64,000 nucleotides of DNA from Actinopolyspora lacussalsi (GTDB lineage: Bacteria > Actinomycetota > Actinomycetes > Mycobacteriales > Pseudonocardiaceae), in the NCBI GenBank assembly GCA_030803735.1, contig JAURUC010000001.1, positions 2,559,501 through 2,623,500 on the forward strand, written 5' to 3'. Below, piece after piece: positions 47,856 to 54,936 of this stretch. Made by a program: the position numbers and the translations under genes. The notes beneath the pieces are model-generated. The model was not told the origin of the DNA. It saw nothing but the letters and a program-made list of their open reading frames with translations, and did not search any database. The stretch's first letter is position 1, and each line of letters begins with the position of its first letter.

Positions 47856-48080
47856 ATGCCAATCAGGTACGAGGTGCGTCATCCGGGTGTGCGGGTGTGG
47901 TGTGGCAACGAGTCGGGCTGGTCGTCGTCGTTGCTGGTGTGGATCTCTTGTTGGACGCCGGAGGTGATTCGGATCGAGACGCCGACGGTGTTTCACCGGA
48001 CGGTGTGGACGGTCGAGCAGGCCGTCGAGCTGCGGGATGTGCTGACCGCGGCGGTGCGGACTGGAAGTGATGCTCGATGA
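47856..48080 (+). CDS. Small protein of an accessory operon, unknown function (gene 1)
   Basis: 74 residues with the best ribosome binding site in the window (AGGAGGT, 47842-47848) before ATG 47856. Contains RYEVRHPGVRVWCGNESG and VFHRTVWTVEQAVELRDVLT, rich in Trp and Arg; no signal or membrane segment. I do not recognise a family. Its stop overlaps the start of gene 2 in ATGA. Confidence 0.65.
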   Translation: MPIRYEVRHPGVRVWCGNESGWSSSLLVWISCWTPEVIRIETPTVFHRTVWTVEQAVELRDVLTAAVRTGSDAR

Positions 48081-48325
48081 CCAGCTACGCGGGCAGGTTG
48101 GGCATGTGGCTGGCCCACGAGCAGTGGGAACTCGAACAGGCCTCCTACGACATCCCGGCGCGGCAGGCCACCCCCAGGCAGTGCGCCGAACTCGCCGGGG
48201 TACTGCAGCGGCTCTCGGATGAGCTGCGGGACTACGCCGCCGGGCTGGCCTTCGGCGGCGGAAACCCTCCGGAGTCCGGTTCGATCGACCCGGACGAGTT
48301 CCGCAGGCGGGGTGAGGCGGAGTGA
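48077..48325 (+). CDS. Small protein of an accessory operon, unknown function (gene 2)
   Basis: 82 residues, helical and charged: MWLAHEQWELEQASYDIPAR, QCAELAGVLQRLSDELRDYA. Both neighbours overlap it by 4 nt (ATGA upstream, GTGA downstream), giving tight translational coupling. No known domain recognised. Confidence 0.65.
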   Translation: MTSYAGRLGMWLAHEQWELEQASYDIPARQATPRQCAELAGVLQRLSDELRDYAAGLAFGGGNPPESGSIDPDEFRRRGEAE

Positions 48326-48735
48326 GCACCCATCCGGCGATGCTGCTGACCACCGCCGTCGTGCTGACGGCCACCGCGATCGTGCTGGGTGGCTGGGGCA
48401 ACCGGGCGAGTTATCGGCCCCGCCACGCGGGCGGCAGCGGCCCCGCCGCCCGCAGACTGGCCGCACTGCGGCTGGAGTCGTACTTCCGGGACGAACAGTC
48501 CACCACCGAGCTGATCGGCTGGCCGCTGTGCGACCCGGACGAACACCCGCACCTGTTCCGGCTCGACCCACCGGCACCGGTGCTCCCGAATCCAATTCCG
48601 GCGCAACCAGCAGCACCAAGTCCCACCCTGACGACCAGCCCCACGGCACTTGATCCCGTGACCGATCCGGGTGGGACAGAGCATCCCGAGCTGGCCATGC
48701 TGCGCCGCGTCCTCGACGGGCTGCACCGCCTCTAG
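48322..48735 (+). CDS. Membrane-anchored protein of an accessory operon, unknown function (gene 3)
   Basis: 137 residues. N-terminal membrane span (AMLLTTAVVLTATAIVLGGW), a basic middle (RASYRPRHAGG ... AARRLAALRLESYFRDEQS) and a Pro/Thr-rich linker before a helical end HPELAMLRRVLDGLHRL. GTG start overlaps gene 2. Unknown family; the anchor suggests that genes 1-2 act near the membrane, but that is inference. Confidence 0.62.
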   Translation: MSTHPAMLLTTAVVLTATAIVLGGWGNRASYRPRHAGGSGPAARRLAALRLESYFRDEQSTTELIGWPLCDPDEHPHLFRLDPPAPVLPNPIPAQPAAPSPTLTTSPTALDPVTDPGGTEHPELAMLRRVLDGLHRL

Positions 48736-48854
48736 CCACCAACTACCCGCCAGCTTCCGTCCCCACGATCCATCTCCCCACCCAGACGGCCCGGAACCGT
48801 GTACTCGGCCAACCCTCGACAACCGCCGAGACACACCCCGGGCCATCGGTGGCG

Positions 48855-48926
48855 GGGCGACAATTTCCCAAGAAATCGCCGCGCACGCCCCACGCAGCGG
48901 CGACAATTTCTCGCGAAATGTACAAA
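48855..48926. repeat. Tandem P repeats, copies 10 (variant) and 11
   Basis: P10 core ATTTCCCAAGAAAT (48863-48876; its complement has the TTGGG centre of P8) and P11 core ATTTCTCGCGAAAT (48906-48919), 43 bp apart, both in the orientation opposite to P8/P9. Confidence 0.8.
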
Positions 48927-49062
48927 CCGCCACCACCGAAAACCCCGCCCGGCCGGGCGGGGACCCTATGGCAATCCACAATGGTGGGAACAGATACCGG
49001 AGTCATCGCCAATCCAGCCTCCGGAGCGACCTGCCCAAAGCCGCTATGTCAGTCTCTGGGGC

Positions 49063-49140
49063 TCAGCCGAGCTGGTCGGCCTTGACCGCGTTGATGAACA
49101 CTGCCCACTGCTGATCGGACACGCTCGCCCACCCGGCGCA
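49063..49140 (-). pseudogene. Remnant of a second DUF397 gene (3' end)
   Basis: Reads GWASVSDQQWAVFINAVKAD and QLG-stop, matching the end of the intact DUF397 protein at 46679 (TTGQQWATFINAVKTNRFD). Everything upstream is missing. It has the same orientation as the intact copy, so the two frame the HTH/three-gene segment. Confidence 0.75.
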
Positions 49141-49162
49141 CCACTCCCGGCGATTCCCGCGC

Positions 49163-50047
49163 TCAGCGCGGCTCGGACGGCACCAGCACGTTCACCGCGC
49201 CGGGAACGCACTCGGCCGTCAGCGGCAGCCGCGCCAGCGGCTCGCCGTCGCCGTAGGCGGTGACGCCGGGTGTGGACACCGACACCCGCCGGGCCCGAAC
49301 CGTGGTCACCTGCGAATACTCCACGTGCCTGCCGTCGTAGACGGTGGGCAGCAGCCGTATCAACCGCCGCGCCGCAACAGGCCCGATCACGGTGACGTCG
49401 AACCAACCGTCCACGTAGGACGCTTCGGGGCAGATCCGCATCCCGCCGCCGTAACTGGGACCGTTACCGATCGCCACCAGCACCGCGCTGGTCTCCCACG
49501 ACTCGCCGTCGAGTTCGAGGCGGTAGTCCAACGGCCGCAGCTTGGCGAGTTCCGCGACCACTGCCAGGTTGTAGCGCCACTTGCCGCGCGGCCAGGACAT
49601 GCGGTTGGTGCGCTCGTTGACCTTGGCGTCGAACCCGCACGACAGTACGGTGCCGAACCACTGCTCACCGCATCGACCGGCGTCGATGGCACTGGTGACG
49701 CCCGCGAGCACCACCCGCGCGGCATCCTCGGGATCGCTGCCGTGCAGCCCCAACATCCGCGCGTAGTCGTTCCCGGTGCCCGCCGGGATCAGCCCGATCG
49801 GCGTGACGGTGCCGACCGCTGCCCGCAGCGCGATGTTCATGATGCCGTCACCGCCGCAGGCGACCAGCGCGTCCGTGCCGGAGGCGACGGCGTGCTCGGC
49901 CAGCCGCGCGGCGTGCGTGGCGCCGGTGCCCACCAGTTCGGTGACGGACGCACCGTCGCGTCGCAGCCGTTCGGCGGCGCGACGGGCCGCCTCGCGTGCC
50001 CGCCCCTTACCGGAAGTCGGATTGACGAGTAAGGAGATGTCGCGCAC
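49163..50047 (-). CDS. Diacylglycerol/lipid kinase family protein (YegS/DagK-like)
   Basis: 294 residues. ATP-binding LLVNPTSGKGRAREAAR and VACGGDGIMNIALRA (GGDGT-type loop), IPAGTGNDYARMLGL, and the C-terminal lipid kinase domain with VTAYGDGEPLARLP. Phosphorylates diacylglycerol or a related lipid. Positional counterpart of Rv2252, linked there to phosphatidylinositol mannoside metabolism. GTG start 50047. Confidence 0.92.
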   Translation of the reverse strand: MRDISLLVNPTSGKGRAREAARRAAERLRRDGASVTELVGTGATHAARLAEHAVASGTDALVACGGDGIMNIALRAAVGTVTPIGLIPAGTGNDYARMLGLHGSDPEDAARVVLAGVTSAIDAGRCGEQWFGTVLSCGFDAKVNERTNRMSWPRGKWRYNLAVVAELAKLRPLDYRLELDGESWETSAVLVAIGNGPSYGGGMRICPEASYVDGWFDVTVIGPVAARRLIRLLPTVYDGRHVEYSQVTTVRARRVSVSTPGVTAYGDGEPLARLPLTAECVPGAVNVLVPSEPR

Positions 50048-50081
50048 CGGCCGCTCCCTCGTTCACTGTCGCGATACCTGC

Positions 50082-50102
50082 CCGGCCGACCTAGTCGGCC
50101 GG
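50082..50102 (-). terminator. Hairpin upstream of the lipid kinase gene
   Basis: Arms CCGGCCGAC (50082-50090) and GTCGGCCGG (50094-50102), three-base loop, 35 nt before the kinase start and downstream of the flavoprotein stop. Terminator or leader structure. Confidence 0.5.
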
Positions 50103-50194
50103 AGTATTTCCGTCGGGGTTTCCGAGAGCACGGTCGACGGAACCTCCCGCCGGGCCGCTTCCTCCCTCACCACACCGAGCGGTGCTCATCCGAG

Positions 50195-50221
50195 CGTCGA
50201 TTTCTCGCGAAATCGCGGCGC
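50195..50221. repeat. P palindromic repeat, copy 12
   Basis: Core ATTTCTCGCGAAAT (50201-50214) with GCGTCG before and CGCGGCG after, between the flavoprotein stop and the kinase gene. Confidence 0.8.
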
Positions 50222-50234
50222 TCTGGTGGGGTAG

Positions 50235-51848
50235 TCACTTCGGCGGGAGCAGTTTCCCGGGGTTGAGCACCCCTTCGGGGTCCACGGTCTCCTTGACGGC
50301 GCGCAGTACGTCGAGGCCGAGTTCGCCGACCTCCTCGACCATCCAGTCGCGGTGGTCGGAGCCGACCGCGTGGTGGTGCGTGATGGTCGCGCCGACCGAG
50401 GTGATCGCGTCGCCCGCCGCCCGCTTGGCGTGCTGCCACTGCGCCACCGGATCCGCCGCACGCGCGCAGGCCACGGTGAAGTACAGCGAGGCGCCGGTCG
50501 GGTAGATGTGCGAGACGTGGCACATCACCAGCGGTGGAGTCCCCTGCTCCCCCAGTGCTTCGGTGAGCGCTCCGTGCACGGCCCGGTACGTCCGGTCCAG
50601 ATTGGACCACGTGGTGGCGGTCTCCAGGGTCTCGGCGAGGGTGTTCACGTCCAGCAGCGCGTCGCGCAGGTACGGCGCGTGGAACCGGCCGCGGTCCCAG
50701 GAGTCCGCCGGTTCCGCACCGAGCGAGGTGCCGCCCGCCGCTCGCAGCAGTTCGGCGACCTCGGCGTGGCGGGCTTCGACGTGCTCGGCCGTGCCCTCGT
50801 AGGTGGTCACGGTCAGACAGCCACCGGAGGGCGCGCTCTCCCCCACCTCGGAAGAGGAGAGGTTCAGCCCGGTCTCGGTCTCGTCGGACAGCCGCGCCAC
50901 GGTCGGCAGCGAACCGGTCCGCGCCAGTTTCCGCAGCGCCGCCGCGCCGGTCGCGAAGTCCGGGAAGGACCACGCCTCGTGGCGCGTCTCGGCCGGTGCC
51001 GGACGCACCCGCACGGTCACCTCGGTGACCACGCCGAACGCCCCCTCGGAGCCCAGGAAGAGCTGCCGCAGGTCCGGCCCCGCCGCCGAGGCGGGCGCGC
51101 GCCCGGGGTGGATCGTGCCGCGCGGGGTCGCCACCCGCAGGTCCAGCACCATGTCGTCGAACCGGCCGTAGCCAGCCGACGCCTGCCCGGAGGACCTGGT
51201 GGCGGCGAAACCGCCGATGCTGGCGTACTCGAAGCTCTGTGGGAAGTGCCCCAACGTGCAGCCCCGCTCCCGCAGCAACCGCTCGGCCTCCGGGCCGCGC
51301 AACCCCGCCTGCAGCGTGGCGGTACCCGACTCGGTGTCCAGTTCGAGCAGTCGATCCAACCTGGCGAGGTCCAGGGCCACCACGACCGGCAGCGCCGAGC
51401 GGTCCGGGCTCACCCCGCCGACCACGCTGGTGCCGCCGCCGAACGCGATCACCGCGACCCGGTGCCGGGCGCAGGCGCGCAGCACCAGTTCGACCTCCTC
51501 GTGGCTGCCGGGCCGCACCACCGCGTCGGGGGCCTCGTCCGCGTCACCGGAACGGCGGCGCAGCAGGTCCGGGGTGCTCTTGCCGCCGGTGTGCAGCAGT
51601 CGCGTGTGCTCGTCGGTGTGCAGGTGTTCGGCACCGACGGCGTCCTGGATCGACGCGCGGGCCACGTCCGGCAGCGCCGACTCGCGGATCCGCACCTGAT
51701 CGCGGGGAACCGAGGGGGTGTCGCGGCGGGGCACGCCGAGCGAGTCGGTCAGCAGCGCGCGCAGGTGTTCGGGCAGCGGATCGGCCTCGGACGCGGTGCC
51801 CCACGCGTTCCACATCGGCTCCGGGGTGCGGTGCTGCGGTGCGGTCAT
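50235..51848 (-). CDS. FAD-binding oxidase, alkyldihydroxyacetonephosphate synthase-like
   Basis: 537 residues, FAD_binding_4 plus C-terminal oxidase domain. PP-loop VIAFGGGTSVVGGVSPDRS, then EASIGG-type EYASIGGFAATRSSGQASAG and YGRFDDMVLDLRVATPRG, and the C-terminal THHHAVGSDHRDWM, where the His triplet resembles the active-site histidines of AGPS. AGPS makes the ether bond of ether lipids; D-lactate/glycolate oxidase is the alternative. Neighbouring lipid kinase and glpD fit glycerolipid metabolism. ATG 51848 lies 17 bp from the divergent TetR start. Confidence 0.88.
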   Translation of the reverse strand: MTAPQHRTPEPMWNAWGTASEADPLPEHLRALLTDSLGVPRRDTPSVPRDQVRIRESALPDVARASIQDAVGAEHLHTDEHTRLLHTGGKSTPDLLRRRSGDADEAPDAVVRPGSHEEVELVLRACARHRVAVIAFGGGTSVVGGVSPDRSALPVVVALDLARLDRLLELDTESGTATLQAGLRGPEAERLLRERGCTLGHFPQSFEYASIGGFAATRSSGQASAGYGRFDDMVLDLRVATPRGTIHPGRAPASAAGPDLRQLFLGSEGAFGVVTEVTVRVRPAPAETRHEAWSFPDFATGAAALRKLARTGSLPTVARLSDETETGLNLSSSEVGESAPSGGCLTVTTYEGTAEHVEARHAEVAELLRAAGGTSLGAEPADSWDRGRFHAPYLRDALLDVNTLAETLETATTWSNLDRTYRAVHGALTEALGEQGTPPLVMCHVSHIYPTGASLYFTVACARAADPVAQWQHAKRAAGDAITSVGATITHHHAVGSDHRDWMVEEVGELGLDVLRAVKETVDPEGVLNPGKLLPPK

Positions 51849-51852
51849 GCGC

Positions 51853-51858
51853 TACAGT
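51853..51858 (+). promoter_or_regulatory. -10 box of a leaderless promoter for the TetR gene
   Basis: TACAGT is 7 nt before ATG 51866. It sits inside the 17-bp space between two divergent start codons, so each promoter must overlap the coding start of the other gene. Confidence 0.6.
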
Positions 51859-51865
51859 TTTACAC

Positions 51866-52450
51866 ATGACGTCAAGTCGTAACGAAGACGGCATCCTGGA
51901 CGCCGCGCGCGAGTGCGTCCTCGCCGTCGGGATGCGCCGTACGACGCTGACCGAGGTGGCACGCCGCGCCGGGGTGAGCAGACCGACCGTCTACCGCCAC
52001 TGGCAGGACATGCGCTCGCTGGCCGCCGACCTGTTGACCAGGGAACTTCGCGCGCTGCTGCCCGACGACGAAGAGACCGGCGGCAACGCCCGCGAGCGCG
52101 GGCTGGACCGGATCGTCAGCACCGTGGCGGCCGTACGCGAGCACCCGCTGCTGCGCAAGATCCTGGAGACCGATCCGGAACTGCTGATCACCTACACCTT
52201 CGACCGGCTCGGAACCAGCCAGCGCGAGATACTGGAGGTTTTCGCCGCCGCGATCCGAGGGGGCCAGCGGGACGGCTCGATCACCGACGGCGATCCCGAG
52301 GAGCTCGCGGCGATGCTGCTGCTGGTCACCCAGTCCGCCGCGCTCTCCGCGCGCCTCGTGGCGGACCAGCTGCCCGCCGAACGCCTGGACGAGCAGCTGC
52401 GCACGATGCTGGAGAACTACCTGCGCCCCGACTCCCCCACCGAGGAGTGA
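51866..52450 (+). CDS. TetR family transcriptional regulator
   Basis: 194 residues. HTH at about 8-50 (AARECVLAVGMRRTTLTEVA and RRAGVSRPTVYRHWQDMRSL), ligand-binding helical domain after. Probably represses itself and the divergent flavoprotein gene, and as first gene of a pair 3 nt from glpD it may control that too. Counterpart of Rv2250c. Start chosen from the TACAGT box. Confidence 0.92.
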   Translation: MTSSRNEDGILDAARECVLAVGMRRTTLTEVARRAGVSRPTVYRHWQDMRSLAADLLTRELRALLPDDEETGGNARERGLDRIVSTVAAVREHPLLRKILETDPELLITYTFDRLGTSQREILEVFAAAIRGGQRDGSITDGDPEELAAMLLLVTQSAALSARLVADQLPAERLDEQLRTMLENYLRPDSPTEE

Positions 52451-52453
52451 CTC

Positions 52454-53977
52454 ATGCGCGACACCTCGCTGAACGCCGCCCGCAGGAATCGCGAACTGTC
52501 CGAACTGGCCGAAACCGAGCGGGTGGACCTGCTGGTGATCGGCGGCGGTGTCACCGGCACCGGAGTCGCGCTCGACGCGGCCTCCCGGGGGCTGTCGGTG
52601 GTGCTGGCCGAGCGGCACGACCTGGCGTTCGGCACCAGCCGGTGGAGTTCCAAGCTCGTGCACGGCGGGTTGCGCTACCTGGCCTCCGGCAACGTCGGCA
52701 TCGCGTACGAGAGCGCGGTGGAGCGCGGAATCCTGCTGCGCCACACCGCCCCGCACCTGACGGCGCCGCTGCCGCAGCTGGTGCCGCTGCTGCCGGAGAC
52801 GAGCACGGGACAGGCCGCGTTGGTGCGGACGGGTTTCCTGGCCGGGGACGCGCTCCGACTGGCGGCGCGGACCGGTTCGAGCTCGCTGCCTCGCTCCCGG
52901 GGGATCAGCACCGCCGAGACACTGCGCATGGCGCCCCCGGTCCGAAACGAGGGATTGCGCGGCGGGCTGCTGGCCTGGGACGGGCGATTGACCGACGACG
53001 CCAGGCTGGTAACCGCGATCGCCCGCACCGCGGCCGGACACGGCGCCAGGGTGCTCACCCGGTGTGCCGCCGAGGACGTCACCGGTGAAGGGGCCGTGCT
53101 GCGCGATCGGTTCGGCGGCGGGACGGTGCCGGTGCGGGCGCGGGCCGTGGTCAACGCGGCGGGTGTGTGGGCCGGTGAGATCGCCGGGGATCTGAAGCTG
53201 CGCCCCAGCCGCGGAACGCACCTGGTGGTCGCGGCCGAGTCGCTGCCCGGTCTGCACGCGGGACTGACGGTGCCGATCCCGGGAACCACCAACCGGTTCG
53301 TGTTCGCGCTGCCCGCCGACAACGGAAGAATCCACATCGGACTCACCGATGAGGAGGCACCCGGAGACGTGCCGGACTTCCCGGAAGCGGCGCGGCACGA
53401 GGTGGACTTCCTGCTGGAGACGATCAACACCGTGCTCACCGAACCGCTGCGTTCGCAGGATGTGCTCGACACGTACTCGGGGCTGCGTCCGCTGCTGGAC
53501 GGCGGCGAGTCGGACGGCAGCGCGGATCTGTCCCGGAGCCACACGGTGCTTACCGGCGAGAACGGCGTGATCAGCGTGGTGGGCGGCAAGCTGACCACCT
53601 ACCGGCGCATGGCCGAGGACGCGGTGGACGCGGCGGTCCGGCACGCCGGGCTGAGCGCGGGACCGTGCCGCACCAGGCGACTGCCGCTGGTGGGAGCGGC
53701 CGACCGGGCGCGGTTGTCCCGGGTGCGCGCACCGCGCGAGCTCGTCGCGCGTTACGGCACGGAGGCGCCGGCCGTGCTCGAACAGGCCGAGGGGGACGGG
53801 GCCGCGCTGGAACCGGTCACCGGGAACGTGTCGACCACCCCAGCCGAGCTGCGGTTCGCCGCGCGGCACGAGGGTGCGCTGGACACAGCGGACCTGCTCG
53901 ACCGCAGAACCCGTGTCGGCGTGGTGGCACGCGACCGCGAGGCCGCGCTGCCCGCCGCCCGGCACGCGCTGGAATGA
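52454..53977 (+). CDS. glpD: Glycerol-3-phosphate dehydrogenase (FAD)
   Basis: 507 residues. FAD-binding DLLVIGGGVTGTGVALDAAS, then DLAFGTSRWSSKLVHGGLRY and the C-terminal VVGGKLTTYRRMAEDAVDA. Oxidises glycerol 3-phosphate to DHAP and passes electrons to quinone at the membrane. DHAP is the entry point to the AGPS-like reaction of the divergent gene. Starts 3 nt after the TetR stop with GAGGAG. Confidence 0.95.
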   Translation: MRDTSLNAARRNRELSELAETERVDLLVIGGGVTGTGVALDAASRGLSVVLAERHDLAFGTSRWSSKLVHGGLRYLASGNVGIAYESAVERGILLRHTAPHLTAPLPQLVPLLPETSTGQAALVRTGFLAGDALRLAARTGSSSLPRSRGISTAETLRMAPPVRNEGLRGGLLAWDGRLTDDARLVTAIARTAAGHGARVLTRCAAEDVTGEGAVLRDRFGGGTVPVRARAVVNAAGVWAGEIAGDLKLRPSRGTHLVVAAESLPGLHAGLTVPIPGTTNRFVFALPADNGRIHIGLTDEEAPGDVPDFPEAARHEVDFLLETINTVLTEPLRSQDVLDTYSGLRPLLDGGESDGSADLSRSHTVLTGENGVISVVGGKLTTYRRMAEDAVDAAVRHAGLSAGPCRTRRLPLVGAADRARLSRVRAPRELVARYGTEAPAVLEQAEGDGAALEPVTGNVSTTPAELRFAARHEGALDTADLLDRRTRVGVVARDREAALPAARHALE

Positions 53978-54345
53978 GGCGAGCGCGCCGGAAGCACCAG
54001 CGGCGGGTAATCAGGTCCGCGCCGGGAGACCGACGCCAGCCCCGATGCCTCTCCGTAGAACGTGCTGGTCATACTCCCGGTGCTGTTCGCGACACTCGCC
54101 GCCCGGCGGCACTGATAGGACGGTTTTATCCCCAAACGAAGTACGAGCACACGATTCGCAACGGTTTCATGATCGGTGAAGGTGCTCGGGTCGCCCCGTG
54201 TGACAGCTCCGACTCGTACACCCTCCGCATACGCCACAGCGAGCATTGACCGGAAAGGTGAGTCACCGGCAGTACGCGCGAGGGGAATTCGCCCCCGGAA
54301 AACGAAGATCTGATCGAACATCCTTGCCATCACTGGTGGGGATCG
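53978..54345. other. Intergenic region after glpD, no gene seen
   Basis: About 370 bp of lower GC between converging glpD and the immunity gene. Frames on both strands lack start signals and similarity. Possibly degraded sequence at the edge of the toxin operon. Confidence 0.45.
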
Positions 54346-54936
54346 TCACCCATTGCCCGATTCGGCGGACATCGCGGCCACGATATCTCGCCCAGGAAGA
54401 CTCACCGAGGGAACACTTCCCGCGTTGAGCACCAGATAAACCTCGGATAGCATGTCACGAATCGCAGCCACCGGAATCGAAACCACCCGCCCTCCAGAAG
54501 TATTCCGTTCCTCGGAAGTGCAGGCATAAACAAGGCGGGTTCCCGACTGATCAGCCACCACGGGAATACGACCCGGATCCCCGGGATCGACCGAAAACAG
54601 GAGTTCCACACCACTTCCCACGAGCTCCGCTACGAGCCCTTCCTCCGGACCGTAGCCGCTGGCAGCCAGCTCCAACGCTCGTTCAACAGCATTTCGAGGC
54701 TCAGGGAAACCCCTGACTTTCGGCCCGGGAAAATATTTTGGATTCGCGATGTAATCGTTCGTCAAAATATCGCCCGACTCCGAGACGGGAAAAGCGCCAC
54801 GAACACCCCAGCCAGGAACACTTCCGTTCGCGTCGAACTCCGGATCGACAACATAGACACGTTTCCCGGGGTTAGCGAGAGCTTGCTGCCTCATCCCTTC
54901 GGTAACAGCGGGAACAGGAATTTGATGGTTACTCAT
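54346..54936 (-). CDS. Putative immunity protein / type VII-associated protein
   Basis: 196 residues. Begins with VPAVTEGMRQQALANPGKRV, YVVDPEFDANGSVPGWGVRG, AFPVSESGDI and FPEPRNAVERALELAASGYG; C-terminal domain IPVAAIRDMLSEVYLVLNAG. Type VII-associated proteins of Streptomyces share this N-terminal pattern. ATG 54936 overlaps the toxin stop by 8 nt, the usual toxin-immunity coupling. AT-rich relative to the host, as expected for exchangeable toxin tips. Confidence 0.72.
   Translation of the reverse strand: MSNHQIPVPAVTEGMRQQALANPGKRVYVVDPEFDANGSVPGWGVRGAFPVSESGDILTNDYIANPKYFPGPKVRGFPEPRNAVERALELAASGYGPEEGLVAELVGSGVELLFSVDPGDPGRIPVVADQSGTRLVYACTSEERNTSGGRVVSIPVAAIRDMLSEVYLVLNAGSVPSVSLPGRDIVAAMSAESGNG

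Noticed and set aside
51872..53965. A ~700-codon frame opposite glpD
   Set aside because: It is antisense to glpD and TetR and shows no family features; typical GC-rich shadow.
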